Shown here piece after piece: positions 1 to 6,154 of a stretch of 10,115 bases of DNA (position 1 is the stretch's first letter; each line of letters starts with the position of its first letter). The DNA lies in the NCBI GenBank assembly GCA_910588935.1, contig CAJUSM010000028.1, positions 25,586-35,700 of the forward strand. Reading direction: 5' to 3'. The notes below the pieces were generated by a model. The model saw nothing but the letters and a program-made list of their open reading frames with translations, was not told the DNA's origin and ran no database searches. The stretch is from an uncultured Oscillospiraceae bacterium (GTDB taxonomy: Bacteria; Bacillota; Clostridia; Oscillospirales; Acutalibacteraceae). Both the position numbers and the translations under genes were made by a program.

Positions 1-1
1 G

Positions 2-688
2 CTTAAGGGCGTAAGTTTCCATATCAATCCCCGGCAAACCGTGGCCTTTGTGGGTTCTACGGGCTCGGGCAAAAGCACCATTCTCTCGCTTATCTGCCGG
101 AACTACGATATTCAGAAAGGGCAAATTCTCATTGACGGCAGGGATATCCGCACCATCCGCATTTCTTCCCTGCGCAAGCATTTTGGCCAAATGCTCCAGG
201 ACGTGTTCCTGTTCTCTGGCACCATACGGAGCAATATTGTGCTTCGAGATGAGTTTCCAGAGGAAGATATTCGCCGGGCCTGTGAGTATGTAAACGCGGA
301 CCGCTTTATCTACCGGCTGGAAAATGGCTTGGATGAAGTAGTGCGGGAGCGGGGAAACAATTTCTCCGCCGGCCAGCGCCAACTGCTCAGTTTTGCCCGT
401 ACAATTATTCACAAGCCTGCGGTGATGATCTTAGACGAAGCCACTGCCAATATTGATACGGAAACTGAGCTGCTTATTCAGGACTCTCTGGAAAAGATGA
501 AAAATATTGGAACCATGCTTATCGTGGCCCATCGTTTATCCACCATCCAGCATTCCGACAATATTATTCTCCTCTCCCATGGGGAAATTCTGGAGCAAGG
601 CACGCATCAGGAGCTGCTGCACCAGAAGGGCCGGTATTACAATCTGTATACCCTGCAGTATAATAAGGAACAGCTGCAGAAGGCATAA
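2..688 (+). CDS. ABC exporter, C-terminal ATPase domain (5'-truncated by window edge)
   Basis: This is the nucleotide-binding domain of an ABC exporter, which hydrolyses ATP to drive efflux across the cytoplasmic membrane. The frame is open from base 2, so the true start lies upstream; the GTG at 41 falls inside the conserved beta-strand before Walker A and is not a start. Of 228 visible residues, Walker A (GSTGSGKST) is at 18-26, the Q-loop Gln in LQDVFLF at about 66, a variant signature FSAGQRQ at about 119-125, Walker B with its catalytic Glu in MILDEATANID at about 143-152, and the H-loop His in VAHRLS near 179. The order, spacing and the phrase FSGTIRSNI are typical of fused permease-ATPase (MsbA/LmrA/BmrA-like) exporters, whose transmembrane half would precede this part. 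A MATE pump follows 85 bp downstream. The family is certain; the substrate is unknown. Confidence 0.95.
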   Translation, partial: LKGVSFHINPRQTVAFVGSTGSGKSTILSLICRNYDIQKGQILIDGRDIRTIRISSLRKHFGQMLQDVFLFSGTIRSNIVLRDEFPEEDIRRACEYVNADRFIYRLENGLDEVVRERGNNFSAGQRQLLSFARTIIHKPAVMILDEATANIDTETELLIQDSLEKMKNIGTMLIVAHRLSTIQHSDNIILLSHGEILEQGTHQELLHQKGRYYNLYTLQYNKEQLQKA

Positions 689-695
689 CGCAACG

Positions 696-750
696 CAAAG
701 GGCTGGCAGCAGAAAGATAAGCTGTTGAGCCCTTTGTTTGGTTTCTATAT
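696..750 (+). terminator. weak intrinsic terminator or intercistronic hairpin
   Basis: Perfect 9-nt arms CAAAGGGCT (696-704) and AGCCCTTTG (728-736) enclose a second stem CAGC/GCTG (707-710 with 721-724) and a 10-nt loop. The tail TTTGGTTTCTATAT is T-rich but interrupted. It lies between the ABC exporter and the MATE gene, so it could partly terminate, or mark a processing site in, a shared transcript. No clear separate promoter for the MATE gene is visible in the 85-bp gap. Confidence 0.5.
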
Positions 751-759
751 AGGAGCATA

Positions 760-777
760 ATGGAATCGAGGTTATGA
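760..777 (+). other. possible 5-codon leader mini-ORF ahead of the MATE gene
   Basis: AGGAG at 751-755 is followed 4 nt later by ATG at 760, which opens a five-codon frame (M-E-S-R-L-stop). Its TGA at 775-777 overlaps the first ATG of the MATE gene (774) as ATGA. The best ribosome binding site in the gap therefore serves the mini-ORF better than the MATE start, which has only GAGG at 768-771, 2 nt from ATG 774 but 8 nt from ATG 780. Either the mini-ORF couples translation into the pump gene, or the MATE start is the third ATG at 780 and the mini-ORF is incidental. Confidence 0.3.
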
Positions 778-2156
778 TGATGAAAGCAAAAAAAGCAGCA
801 AATTTAGATATGACCCAGGGCTCTCCCATAAAGCTCCTGGTTACCTTTGCCATTCCCATGCTCATTGGCGGCATTTTCCAGCTGATGTATAATATGGTGG
901 ATACCATTGTGGTGGGCCGTTTTGTCAGCATTGACGCCCTGGCGGCCATTGGCGCGGCAGGCTCCACCAGTATGTTTATTATGTTTATGGGGAACGGCCT
1001 AACCAATGGCCTCTCGGTTATTGTGTCTCAGGCAGAGGGGGCCAAAAAAGAGGAAGTGCTGAAAACCGCCGTGACCCATGCCGTGTATATGATTGTAATG
1101 GGCGGCCTGGTGCTGGGGCTTTTGGCCTTTTTTGGCGCAAAGCCTATGATGCAGCTTTTAGGTGCGCCAGAGAATATTATAGACCAGTCTGCCGACTATA
1201 TCCGCATTACTGGCGGCCTAACCATTGCCCTGCTCAGCTATAACGGGGCCTCCTCTGTGCTCCGTGCCATTGGGGACTCTAAAACCCCGCTGTACTTTTT
1301 GATTTTTAGCTCGCTTTTAAACATTGCATTGGACTTGATCTTTGTTTTGGCTCTTCAAGGGGGCGTGGCCGGGGTGGCTTATGCCACGGTGCTTTCTCAG
1401 TTGGTTTCGGCGGCGTTGTGCGCGGTTTACATGCTTAAGCGCCATCCCCGCCTAAAGCCCGACCGGGCAGCCTGGCGGTTTGAAGGGGAGATGATCCGGG
1501 AGTACCTGCGCATTGGCCTGCCCATGTGCGCCCAGAGCTTGGTGCTTTGTGTGGGCATGTTTGTAATTACTGCGGTGATTAACTCCTTTGGCTCAGATAT
1601 TGTGGCGGCATATACTGTGGGCGGCAAGGTGGAGCAGTTGGCTACTGTGTCTTTCTCTAATGTGGCTTTCTCTTTCTCTGTTTACGCTGGCCAGAACTAT
1701 GGGGCCCGGCTCTATCACCGCATAAAAGAGGGGCTGCAGAAGGGCATGCTCATTGTAGGGGGGCTGGCCTTGTTTTCTACAGCTATTGTGCTCGTTTTTG
1801 CCCGTCCGCTGGCCCTGATCTTTATGGACAGCCCCAGCGAGTATGTGCTGGAGGCTGCTGTCAGCATGATCCGCATTGAAGCCCTGCTGTACGTTGCTTT
1901 GGGCGCAATTTGGACTGTAAACTCTGCCCTGCGGGGAATTGGGGCTGTGAAAATTACCCTGGCTTCCAGTGTGATAGAGCTGGTTTCTAAAATAGGAATC
2001 TCGGTGGTGCTGCCTTTGGCCATTGGCTATGTCGGCATTTGGATGGCTGCTCCCATTGGCTGGATATTGGGTTTAATCCCTTCCTTAGCCTATTTCATTC
2101 TATGGTTTAAAAACCCGGAAAAGCCAAACAGTAAAAAAGAGCTTAAAAACGCCTAA
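774..2156 (+). CDS. MATE family multidrug efflux transporter
   Basis: This is a 460-aa integral membrane antiporter of the multidrug and toxic compound extrusion (MATE) family, which exports cationic drugs in exchange for Na+ or H+. The N-terminal signature is clear: MTQGSPIKLL, AIPMLIGG and QLMYNMVDTIVVGRF (about residues 13-50), followed by ALAAIGA. The two homologous halves each carry the family motif: LRAIGDSKTPL near 163-173 and LRGIGAVKITL in the second half. Length and about twelve hydrophobic segments match the usual 440-470 aa. Three consecutive ATG codons (774, 777, 780) open the gene; 780 has the best spacing to GAGG at 768-771. The C-terminal tail is basic (KNPEKPNSKKELKNA). It sits 85 bp behind the ABC exporter and is closed by a strong terminator 3 nt after the stop. 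It belongs to the DinF/NorM-like Firmicute clade; the substrate cannot be predicted. Confidence 0.95.
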   Translation: MMMKAKKAANLDMTQGSPIKLLVTFAIPMLIGGIFQLMYNMVDTIVVGRFVSIDALAAIGAAGSTSMFIMFMGNGLTNGLSVIVSQAEGAKKEEVLKTAVTHAVYMIVMGGLVLGLLAFFGAKPMMQLLGAPENIIDQSADYIRITGGLTIALLSYNGASSVLRAIGDSKTPLYFLIFSSLLNIALDLIFVLALQGGVAGVAYATVLSQLVSAALCAVYMLKRHPRLKPDRAAWRFEGEMIREYLRIGLPMCAQSLVLCVGMFVITAVINSFGSDIVAAYTVGGKVEQLATVSFSNVAFSFSVYAGQNYGARLYHRIKEGLQKGMLIVGGLALFSTAIVLVFARPLALIFMDSPSEYVLEAAVSMIRIEALLYVALGAIWTVNSALRGIGAVKITLASSVIELVSKIGISVVLPLAIGYVGIWMAAPIGWILGLIPSLAYFILWFKNPEKPNSKKELKNA

Positions 2157-2159
2157 ATA

Positions 2160-2199
2160 AAGGGAGGAAAGTGCTTTCTGGCACTTGCCTCCCTTTTTT
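2160..2199 (+). terminator. strong rho-independent terminator after the MATE gene
   Basis: AAGGGAGG followed by AGTGC pairs with GCACT and CCTCCCTT across a 7-nt loop (TTTCTG region), with a small internal mismatch, and ends in TTTTTT at 2194-2199. It begins right after the TAA at 2154-2156 and isolates the efflux genes upstream from the MerR operon. Confidence 0.92.
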
Positions 2200-2210
2200 C
2201 GTGCAGGGCC

Positions 2211-2263
2211 GCTGCCTTTCTATTTAGGGGCAGAGAGCTCCTCACAAAAAGTCCAAAGGCAGC
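2211..2263. repeat. inverted repeat with 9-nt arms upstream of the MerR promoter
   Basis: GCTGCCTTT (2211-2219) and AAAGGCAGC (2255-2263) are perfectly complementary across 35 nt. The downstream arm can instead form AGGCA/TGCCT (2257-2261 with 2267-2271), followed by CTTTT, so two mutually exclusive folds are possible. It lies between the MATE terminator and the MerR promoter, outside both predicted transcripts. It may be a backup terminator or a decayed element; no function is supported. Confidence 0.35.
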
Positions 2264-2340
2264 ATTTGCCTCTTTTGCAATGGAAAGCCAGTCCGCTCTA
2301 AAGAATTACCGATAATATTTGCTTAACACAGAAAAAGATC

Positions 2341-2371
2341 TTGCTCATGACGCGGCGTAATGAAGTATACT
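2341..2371 (+). promoter_or_regulatory. MerR-type promoter with 19-bp spacer and palindromic operator
   Basis: The -35 TTGCTC (2341-2346) and -10 TATACT (2366-2371) are separated by 19 bp, the over-long spacing typical of MerR-family activated promoters. At 2345-2363 is TCATnACGC-n-GCGTnATGA, a palindrome with a single centre base (2354) and one mismatched pair (2349/2359). It covers the spacer between the two promoter boxes. This is where a MerR dimer binds and twists the DNA to realign the boxes. The Shine-Dalgarno of the regulator gene starts 6 nt downstream of the -10, so the operon is predicted to be autoregulated by its first gene. The sequence pattern is seen directly; the binding is inferred from the family. 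Confidence 0.8.
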
Positions 2372-2393
2372 ACTTGTAGGAGGTGTTTTGAAT

Positions 2394-3194
2394 ATGGAGA
2401 GATACAGAGCAATTCCACAAGGATATATGACCGCAGGCGCGGTTGCAAAGAAAATGGGAGTCACAGTCAGAACTTTACAGCATTATGACAGGGAAGGGCT
2501 GCTCTCGCCATCGGCTATAAGTGAAGGTGGCCGCAGGCTATATACTGATAAAGACATTATCAAACTCCACCAGATACTATCCCTAAAAAATCTGGGCTTT
2601 TCCCTAGATGTCATTAGAGACAGACTGATTCCTCTGGATACTCCGGCGGGCGTGGCGCAGATTTTGTCTGAGCAGGCGGGGATTGTCCGGGAGAAAATTA
2701 CACACCTGACAGAATTGCTCTCAAGAATTGAGGCTCTGAAAACCGAGGTGCTGGAAATGCAATCGGTAGATTTCAAGAAGTATGCGGACATCATTGTTAA
2801 CCTGGAAATGAAGAACAGTTTCTACTGGGTTATTAAGCATTTTGACAGCGAAACCTTAGACCACATCCGCGGCCACTTCGACAAGGAAAGCGGCATCGTG
2901 TTTTTGCAGCGTTTCCTGCGTCTGCAAGATGAGGCGGTTCAGCTGCAAGCAGACGGCATACCGGCAGAAGGGGAACGAGGGCAGCGGTTTGCGAAAGATT
3001 ACTGGGCCCTAATTATGGAATTTACCGGTGGAGACATCGGCATGCTTTCTAAACTTATACAGATGGGGCAGAGTGATGAACTTGGCCAGGAGTGGACGAG
3101 GAAACAAGCCAAAGCAAACGCCTTTATTGAACCGGCCTTAGGCGCTTATTTTTTAAATGAAGGGATAAACCCTTTTCAGGAGGCGATAACATGA
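2394..3194 (+). CDS. MerR family transcriptional regulator with TipAS-like C-terminal domain
   Basis: This is a 266-aa ligand-responsive DNA-binding protein. A MerR winged helix-turn-helix occupies about residues 11-80 (MTAGAVAKKMGVTVRTLQHYD, then GLLSP, GGRRLYTDKDI and LKNLGFSLDVI). A dimerising helical coiled coil spans about 93-124. The C-terminal half (about 145-260) is predicted helical and resembles the TipAS antibiotic-binding fold, with WALIMEFTGGDIGM followed by a spaced acidic and aromatic helix and FIEPALGAYF. The likely start is ATG 2394, with AGGAGG at 2378-2383 and 10-nt spacing; the alternative TTG 2388 adds two residues at 4-nt spacing. The stop overlaps the ABC gene as ATGA, implying translational coupling. 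It probably activates its own operon when a drug binds. HTH assignment is certain; the TipAS-like call comes from motif resemblance. Confidence 0.9.
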   Translation: MERYRAIPQGYMTAGAVAKKMGVTVRTLQHYDREGLLSPSAISEGGRRLYTDKDIIKLHQILSLKNLGFSLDVIRDRLIPLDTPAGVAQILSEQAGIVREKITHLTELLSRIEALKTEVLEMQSVDFKKYADIIVNLEMKNSFYWVIKHFDSETLDHIRGHFDKESGIVFLQRFLRLQDEAVQLQADGIPAEGERGQRFAKDYWALIMEFTGGDIGMLSKLIQMGQSDELGQEWTRKQAKANAFIEPALGAYFLNEGINPFQEAIT

Positions 3195-4000
3195 CAAATG
3201 CCCTAGAAGCGAAGGGCTTGTGGAAAAGCTACGGTGAAAAAGTGGTGTTAAAAGGTATTGACCTGTGTGTACGCCAGGGAGATATTTTTGCGCTGTTAGG
3301 CGTAAACGGCGCGGGGAAAACCACAGCCCTTGAATGTATTGAGGGGTTGAGGAAATATGAGAAGGGAACAATATCTGTAAACGGAAAAATTGGGATTCAG
3401 CTGCAGTCGGCTGCATTGCCCGCGCATATCAAAGGCGAGGAAGCTCTGCGGCTTTTTGCAAAGTGGAATCGGAAAACCCCGGATGCCTCTATGCTGGCGG
3501 CGCTGGGTGTAGACGCCATTGCTCATAAGCAGTACCAAGAAATGTCCACTGGGCAGAAACGGCGCCTTCATCTGGCGCTGGCGCTTATTTGCGACCCGGA
3601 CATTGTGTTTCTTGATGAGCCCACTGCCGGGCTGGACATTGAGGGACGCATCTCTCTCCACAAGTATATTCGCGATTTGAAAGCACATGGAAAAACGATT
3701 ATTTTGGCCAGCCATGACATGGCAGAGGTAGAAAGCTTATGTAACAGCATTGCAATACTTAGAGATGGGAAGATTGCATTTGCGGGAACGGTTATTGCCC
3801 TGACGGAGAAAATCGGAAAGCATTATACGATTCAAATTCGGACAGACCAGGGCTTGGAAACATATGAAACAGATGATATTGGACCCAGCCTGACTGCAAT
3901 GCTCAAAAGTTGTCAGGAAAAAAACGCCGTCATCCAAGATATTCGGGTTGACCGTGGATCATTGGAACAGCATTTTCTGAAAATTGCGAAGGGGGAATAG
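3191..4000 (+). CDS. ABC transporter ATP-binding protein (ABC-2 exporter type)
   Basis: This is the 269-aa ATPase subunit that should pair with the permease encoded next. Walker A is GVNGAGKTT at 37-45, the Q-loop Gln is at 70-72 (GIQLQSAAL), the signature is MSTGQKRR at 118-125 (a variant of LSGGQ), Walker B is DIVFLDEPTAGLD at 137-149 with Glu143, and the H-loop His is at 175 (ASHDM). A C-terminal extension (about 210-269) has the form common in drug and bacteriocin ABC-2 ATPases of the CcmA/NatA/DrrA type. ATG 3191 overlaps the regulator's stop (ATGA), with AGGAGG at 3178-3183 and 7-nt spacing. Coupling to a MerR sensor and an ABC-2 permease suggests export of the sensed toxic compound. 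Export of that ligand is inference. Confidence 0.95.
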   Translation: MTNALEAKGLWKSYGEKVVLKGIDLCVRQGDIFALLGVNGAGKTTALECIEGLRKYEKGTISVNGKIGIQLQSAALPAHIKGEEALRLFAKWNRKTPDASMLAALGVDAIAHKQYQEMSTGQKRRLHLALALICDPDIVFLDEPTAGLDIEGRISLHKYIRDLKAHGKTIILASHDMAEVESLCNSIAILRDGKIAFAGTVIALTEKIGKHYTIQIRTDQGLETYETDDIGPSLTAMLKSCQEKNAVIQDIRVDRGSLEQHFLKIAKGE

Positions 4001-4003
4001 GCA

Positions 4004-4720
4004 GTGGAAGGGTTTATATATGGAGTTATATTACAGTGGAAACTGGACTTGCGCAGCCGAACTATGCTGATTACCTGTTATGCTGTTCCGCTCCTGTTTT
4101 TCGCGGTTATGGGAGGGGTTTTTTCATCCATTACACCAGAGAGCAGGGAGACACTTATCCAGTCTATGACCGTATTTGCGGTTACCATGGGCACGCTCAT
4201 TGGGCTGCCTCCCTCTCTTGCGGAAATATATCGGAGGGATGTTAAAAATGCTTATCAAGCAAACGGCGTGCCACTGTCGCTGGGCCTGGTTTTGATCAAC
4301 ATTTCTACGTTTGCGCATTTGCTTATTATGAGCGCCATTCTCTATGGAATAGCACCGGTTCTCTTTGACGCAAAGATACCAGAACATCCGGAAACATATT
4401 TTGGCGGGCTGCTTGTTCTAATTGCTGTTTCGCTGAGTGTTGCCAGCATCATCGGGTTAGCGGTAAAAGATGCCGCAAATACATCCATGTTTTCTATTTT
4501 GCTGTTTCTCCCATCCGTTATGCTATCGGGAGTTATGTTTCCAAGCGAATTGCTTCCAGAGGCACTTGCAGTTGTCGGAAAGTTTTTTCCCGCGACATGG
4601 GGATACAAATTAATGACTGACTCAGGACTTTCTCTGCAAACGCTCTGCCCTTTGTGCATTATTTTTATTATAGCGTTTATATTGTGTTTGACTCTATTAA
4701 AGAAGATTAGCACCCGATGA
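4004..4720 (+). CDS. ABC-2 type transporter permease
   Basis: This 238-aa membrane subunit forms the channel for the preceding ATPase. Six hydrophobic segments are visible at about residues 20-40, 52-70, 95-118, 133-153, 160-180 and 216-234. The segment LFLPSVMLSGVMFPSELLP (about 167-185) and the following FFPATWGYKL are the conserved C-terminal ABC-2 region. The start is GTG 4004, three bases after the ATPase stop, with AAGGGGGA at 3989-3996 and 7-nt spacing; no better ATG exists nearby. The short length is usual for the DrrB/YadH-like group. A hairpin terminator follows at 4751, so this is the last gene of the operon. Confidence 0.92.
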   Translation: MEGFIYGVILQWKLDLRSRTMLITCYAVPLLFFAVMGGVFSSITPESRETLIQSMTVFAVTMGTLIGLPPSLAEIYRRDVKNAYQANGVPLSLGLVLINISTFAHLLIMSAILYGIAPVLFDAKIPEHPETYFGGLLVLIAVSLSVASIIGLAVKDAANTSMFSILLFLPSVMLSGVMFPSELLPEALAVVGKFFPATWGYKLMTDSGLSLQTLCPLCIIFIIAFILCLTLLKKISTR

Positions 4721-4750
4721 AGTTGCTAATATAAGTTTAATCTATCCAAG

Positions 4751-4790
4751 GCCCGAACAGCATAAGGCCGTTCGGGCGCATTTGCTTTTT
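4751..4790 (+). terminator. intrinsic terminator of the MerR-ABC operon
   Basis: GCCCGAAC (4751-4758) and GTTCGGGC (4770-4777) form a perfect 8-bp stem with an 11-nt loop. The tail GCATTTGCTTTTT has its T-run displaced by 8 nt, making it a moderately good terminator. It lies 30 nt after the permease stop and faces the end of the oppositely transcribed pdaA. Little T-richness is present for - strand transcripts, so it mainly serves the + strand. Confidence 0.7.
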
Positions 4791-4883
4791 CATCGGGCAG
4801 CTCTGTCTGGAGTTGCTGTTATGGCTTTGCCCCTACAGAAGGAGCAGCTCGAGCCGGTTGATACTTGTCTCTCTGCTGTGTTT

Positions 4884-5765
4884 CTATTCCAACCGGCCGG
4901 CCAGAAAACCGCCAGCCTGTTTCTTCCGGGTTTCCGGTTGACCTGCCTTGCCCAACACTAGTTCCTGTAAATCCCCAAAACGGTAGCCCATTTCTTCCCA
5001 CTTTCCCAAAAGCTCATCCAATATCTCTCCATTGGTCCGGGAGGTGCTGTGAAGAAGCACAACTGCGCCAGGATGTACTCTGGGGAGCAATTTGTTGTAG
5101 GCCTGCTGGGCGGTAGGCTGGTCGTTTTCGTACCAATCCACATAGGCCAGGCTCCAGAAAATGGTGTGATAGCCCAGCTTTTGGGCCATTTTTAAGTTGC
5201 TCTCGCAAAATTTTCCCTGGGGCGGCCGGTAAAGCCTTGGCATATCCTGGCCCACAATTTCTTTATATAGGGCTTCATTTTTCTGCAGCTCTTCCTGAAA
5301 GCTGGCTTCGTCCCCAATGGCGGACATATCTGGATGGCTGAAGGTGTGGTTCCCTACCGTGTGCCCTTCCTCCACCATACGCTTTACCAGCTCCGGCTGG
5401 GTTTCCAGGTAATTTCCTACCAGGAAGAAAGTGGCTGTTACATTGTGTTTTTTCAGCGCGTCCAGAATCTTTTCCGTATTGCCGTTTTCAAAACCGGCGT
5501 CAAAGGTGATATAAAGCACCTTTTCCTCTGTCTGGGCCCTGTACAGCCCGTTGTATTGGGCCAAATACTCGGCAGTGGCGTTAGCTACCGGGGGCCGCCC
5601 CTCTTGCTGGAAGCTAAGCCCCCAATTGGCCGCCCCGGCAGAAGCCTCCAACGCTTCTTGGGGCCAGAATTTGTGGAGCAGGGCGGCGGTAAATACGACC
5701 ATGGCCAGAGCAACAGCGCCGCTTACCCCCCAGTGCCGCCGGACAAAAAGCAAAATATTTTTCAT
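4884..5765 (-). CDS. pdaA: polysaccharide deacetylase, PdaA-like (N-acetylmuramic acid de-N-acetylase)
   Basis: This is a 293-aa NodB-fold deacetylase. In Bacillus, PdaA removes the acetyl group from muramic acid so that the muramic delta-lactam of spore cortex can form, which is needed for germination. An N-terminal membrane anchor spans about residues 12-31. Then comes the PdaA-typical NWGL...YNGLY stretch (47-75), motif 1 ITFDAGFENGNT (86-97, catalytic Asp89), motif 2 NHTFSH with metal ligands His140 and His144, motif 3 RPPQGKF (180-186), motif 4 DWYEND (210-215) and motif 5 LLHSTSRTN with His239 (237-245). The second motif-1 residue is Ala (FDAG) where canonical deacetylases have Asp and PdaA has Asn. 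Upstream RBS is weak (AAAGG, 11 nt). It lies divergent to a spoVAC-like gene, which supports a sporulation role. Confidence 0.9.
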   Translation of the reverse strand: MKNILLFVRRHWGVSGAVALAMVVFTAALLHKFWPQEALEASAGAANWGLSFQQEGRPPVANATAEYLAQYNGLYRAQTEEKVLYITFDAGFENGNTEKILDALKKHNVTATFFLVGNYLETQPELVKRMVEEGHTVGNHTFSHPDMSAIGDEASFQEELQKNEALYKEIVGQDMPRLYRPPQGKFCESNLKMAQKLGYHTIFWSLAYVDWYENDQPTAQQAYNKLLPRVHPGAVVLLHSTSRTNGEILDELLGKWEEMGYRFGDLQELVLGKAGQPETRKKQAGGFLAGRLE

Positions 5766-5973
5766 AGTAATCCCAACCTTTCGGATGATTTGATGCTGGT
5801 GGCAAGCTCCCGTTTAAATTAGGGCGGTGAAACGACAAAACTGGCAGGCGCGGCCCTTTCGCGGAAGAAGAGCTTTTGCATTTTTCTGAATGGAGACGGC
5901 TCATTTTCTAAACAGGAAAAAGTAAAGTGATAAATGCCTGATTTCTGAAAGCTTTCTGACCCTAGAGATTCCA

Positions 5974-6003
5974 CGGTATGGCGGTTTGATGCCAACCATA
6001 CCG
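5974..6003. repeat. inverted repeat, candidate operator in the divergent gap
   Basis: CGGTATGG (5974-5981) and CCATACCG (5996-6003) are perfect 8-nt inverted arms. Their centres are 22 bp apart, about two helical turns, which would suit a dimeric regulator, though it could also be an RNA hairpin with a 14-nt loop. No T-run follows on either strand. Its place between two sporulation-type genes makes a shared operator a reasonable but unproven idea. Confidence 0.4.
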
Positions 6004-6081
6004 CGTCTGAAATTAGAATATGTATGTGTATGAGAAAAAATAACTCTTTCGAGGCGGGCACAGGCGGTTTTGCGGCTTTTG

Positions 6082-6111
6082 GGAATAATTCTGAAATGGC
6101 CGCAAAGCCTA
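6082..6111 (+). promoter_or_regulatory. weak candidate sporulation-sigma (SigG-like) promoter
   Basis: GGAATA (6082-6087) matches five of six bases of the Bacillus SigG -35 TGAATA. At 17-bp spacing, AAGCCTA (6105-6111) matches only four of seven bases of the -10 CATACTA. It is 43 nt upstream of the spoVAC-like start. It is proposed because spoVA genes are SigG targets in Bacillus; on sequence alone it is weak. Confidence 0.25.
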
Positions 6112-6154
6112 TCCCTGTAGTGAGTGATTTACAAAAGAAAGGAAAGTGATCGAT

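Larger units (their letters stand above)
5766..6154. other. 389-bp divergent intergenic region between pdaA and spoVAC-like gene
   Basis: No gene is supported here. The gap should hold promoters for both directions. It contains an inverted repeat (5974-6003), a 10-bp palindrome GAAAGCTTTC (5947-5956) flanked by direct copies of TTTCTGA (5943-5949 and 5953-5959), and GGAATA at 6082-6087 as a candidate sporulation -35 for the + strand. An 80-codon - strand frame (5819-6061) is present but has no clear RBS and no recognised family. Frames and palindromes aside, most of the gap is unexplained. Confidence 0.5.

Noticed and set aside
4865..5116. + strand frames opposite pdaA
   Set aside because: They are shadows of the pdaA coding strand, which carries all the deacetylase motifs.
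6014..6022. CATATTCTA on the - strand as a SigK-type -10 for pdaA
   Set aside because: It matches CATAnnnTA but lies about 250 bp upstream of pdaA with no clear -35, so chance in an AT-rich stretch is likely.
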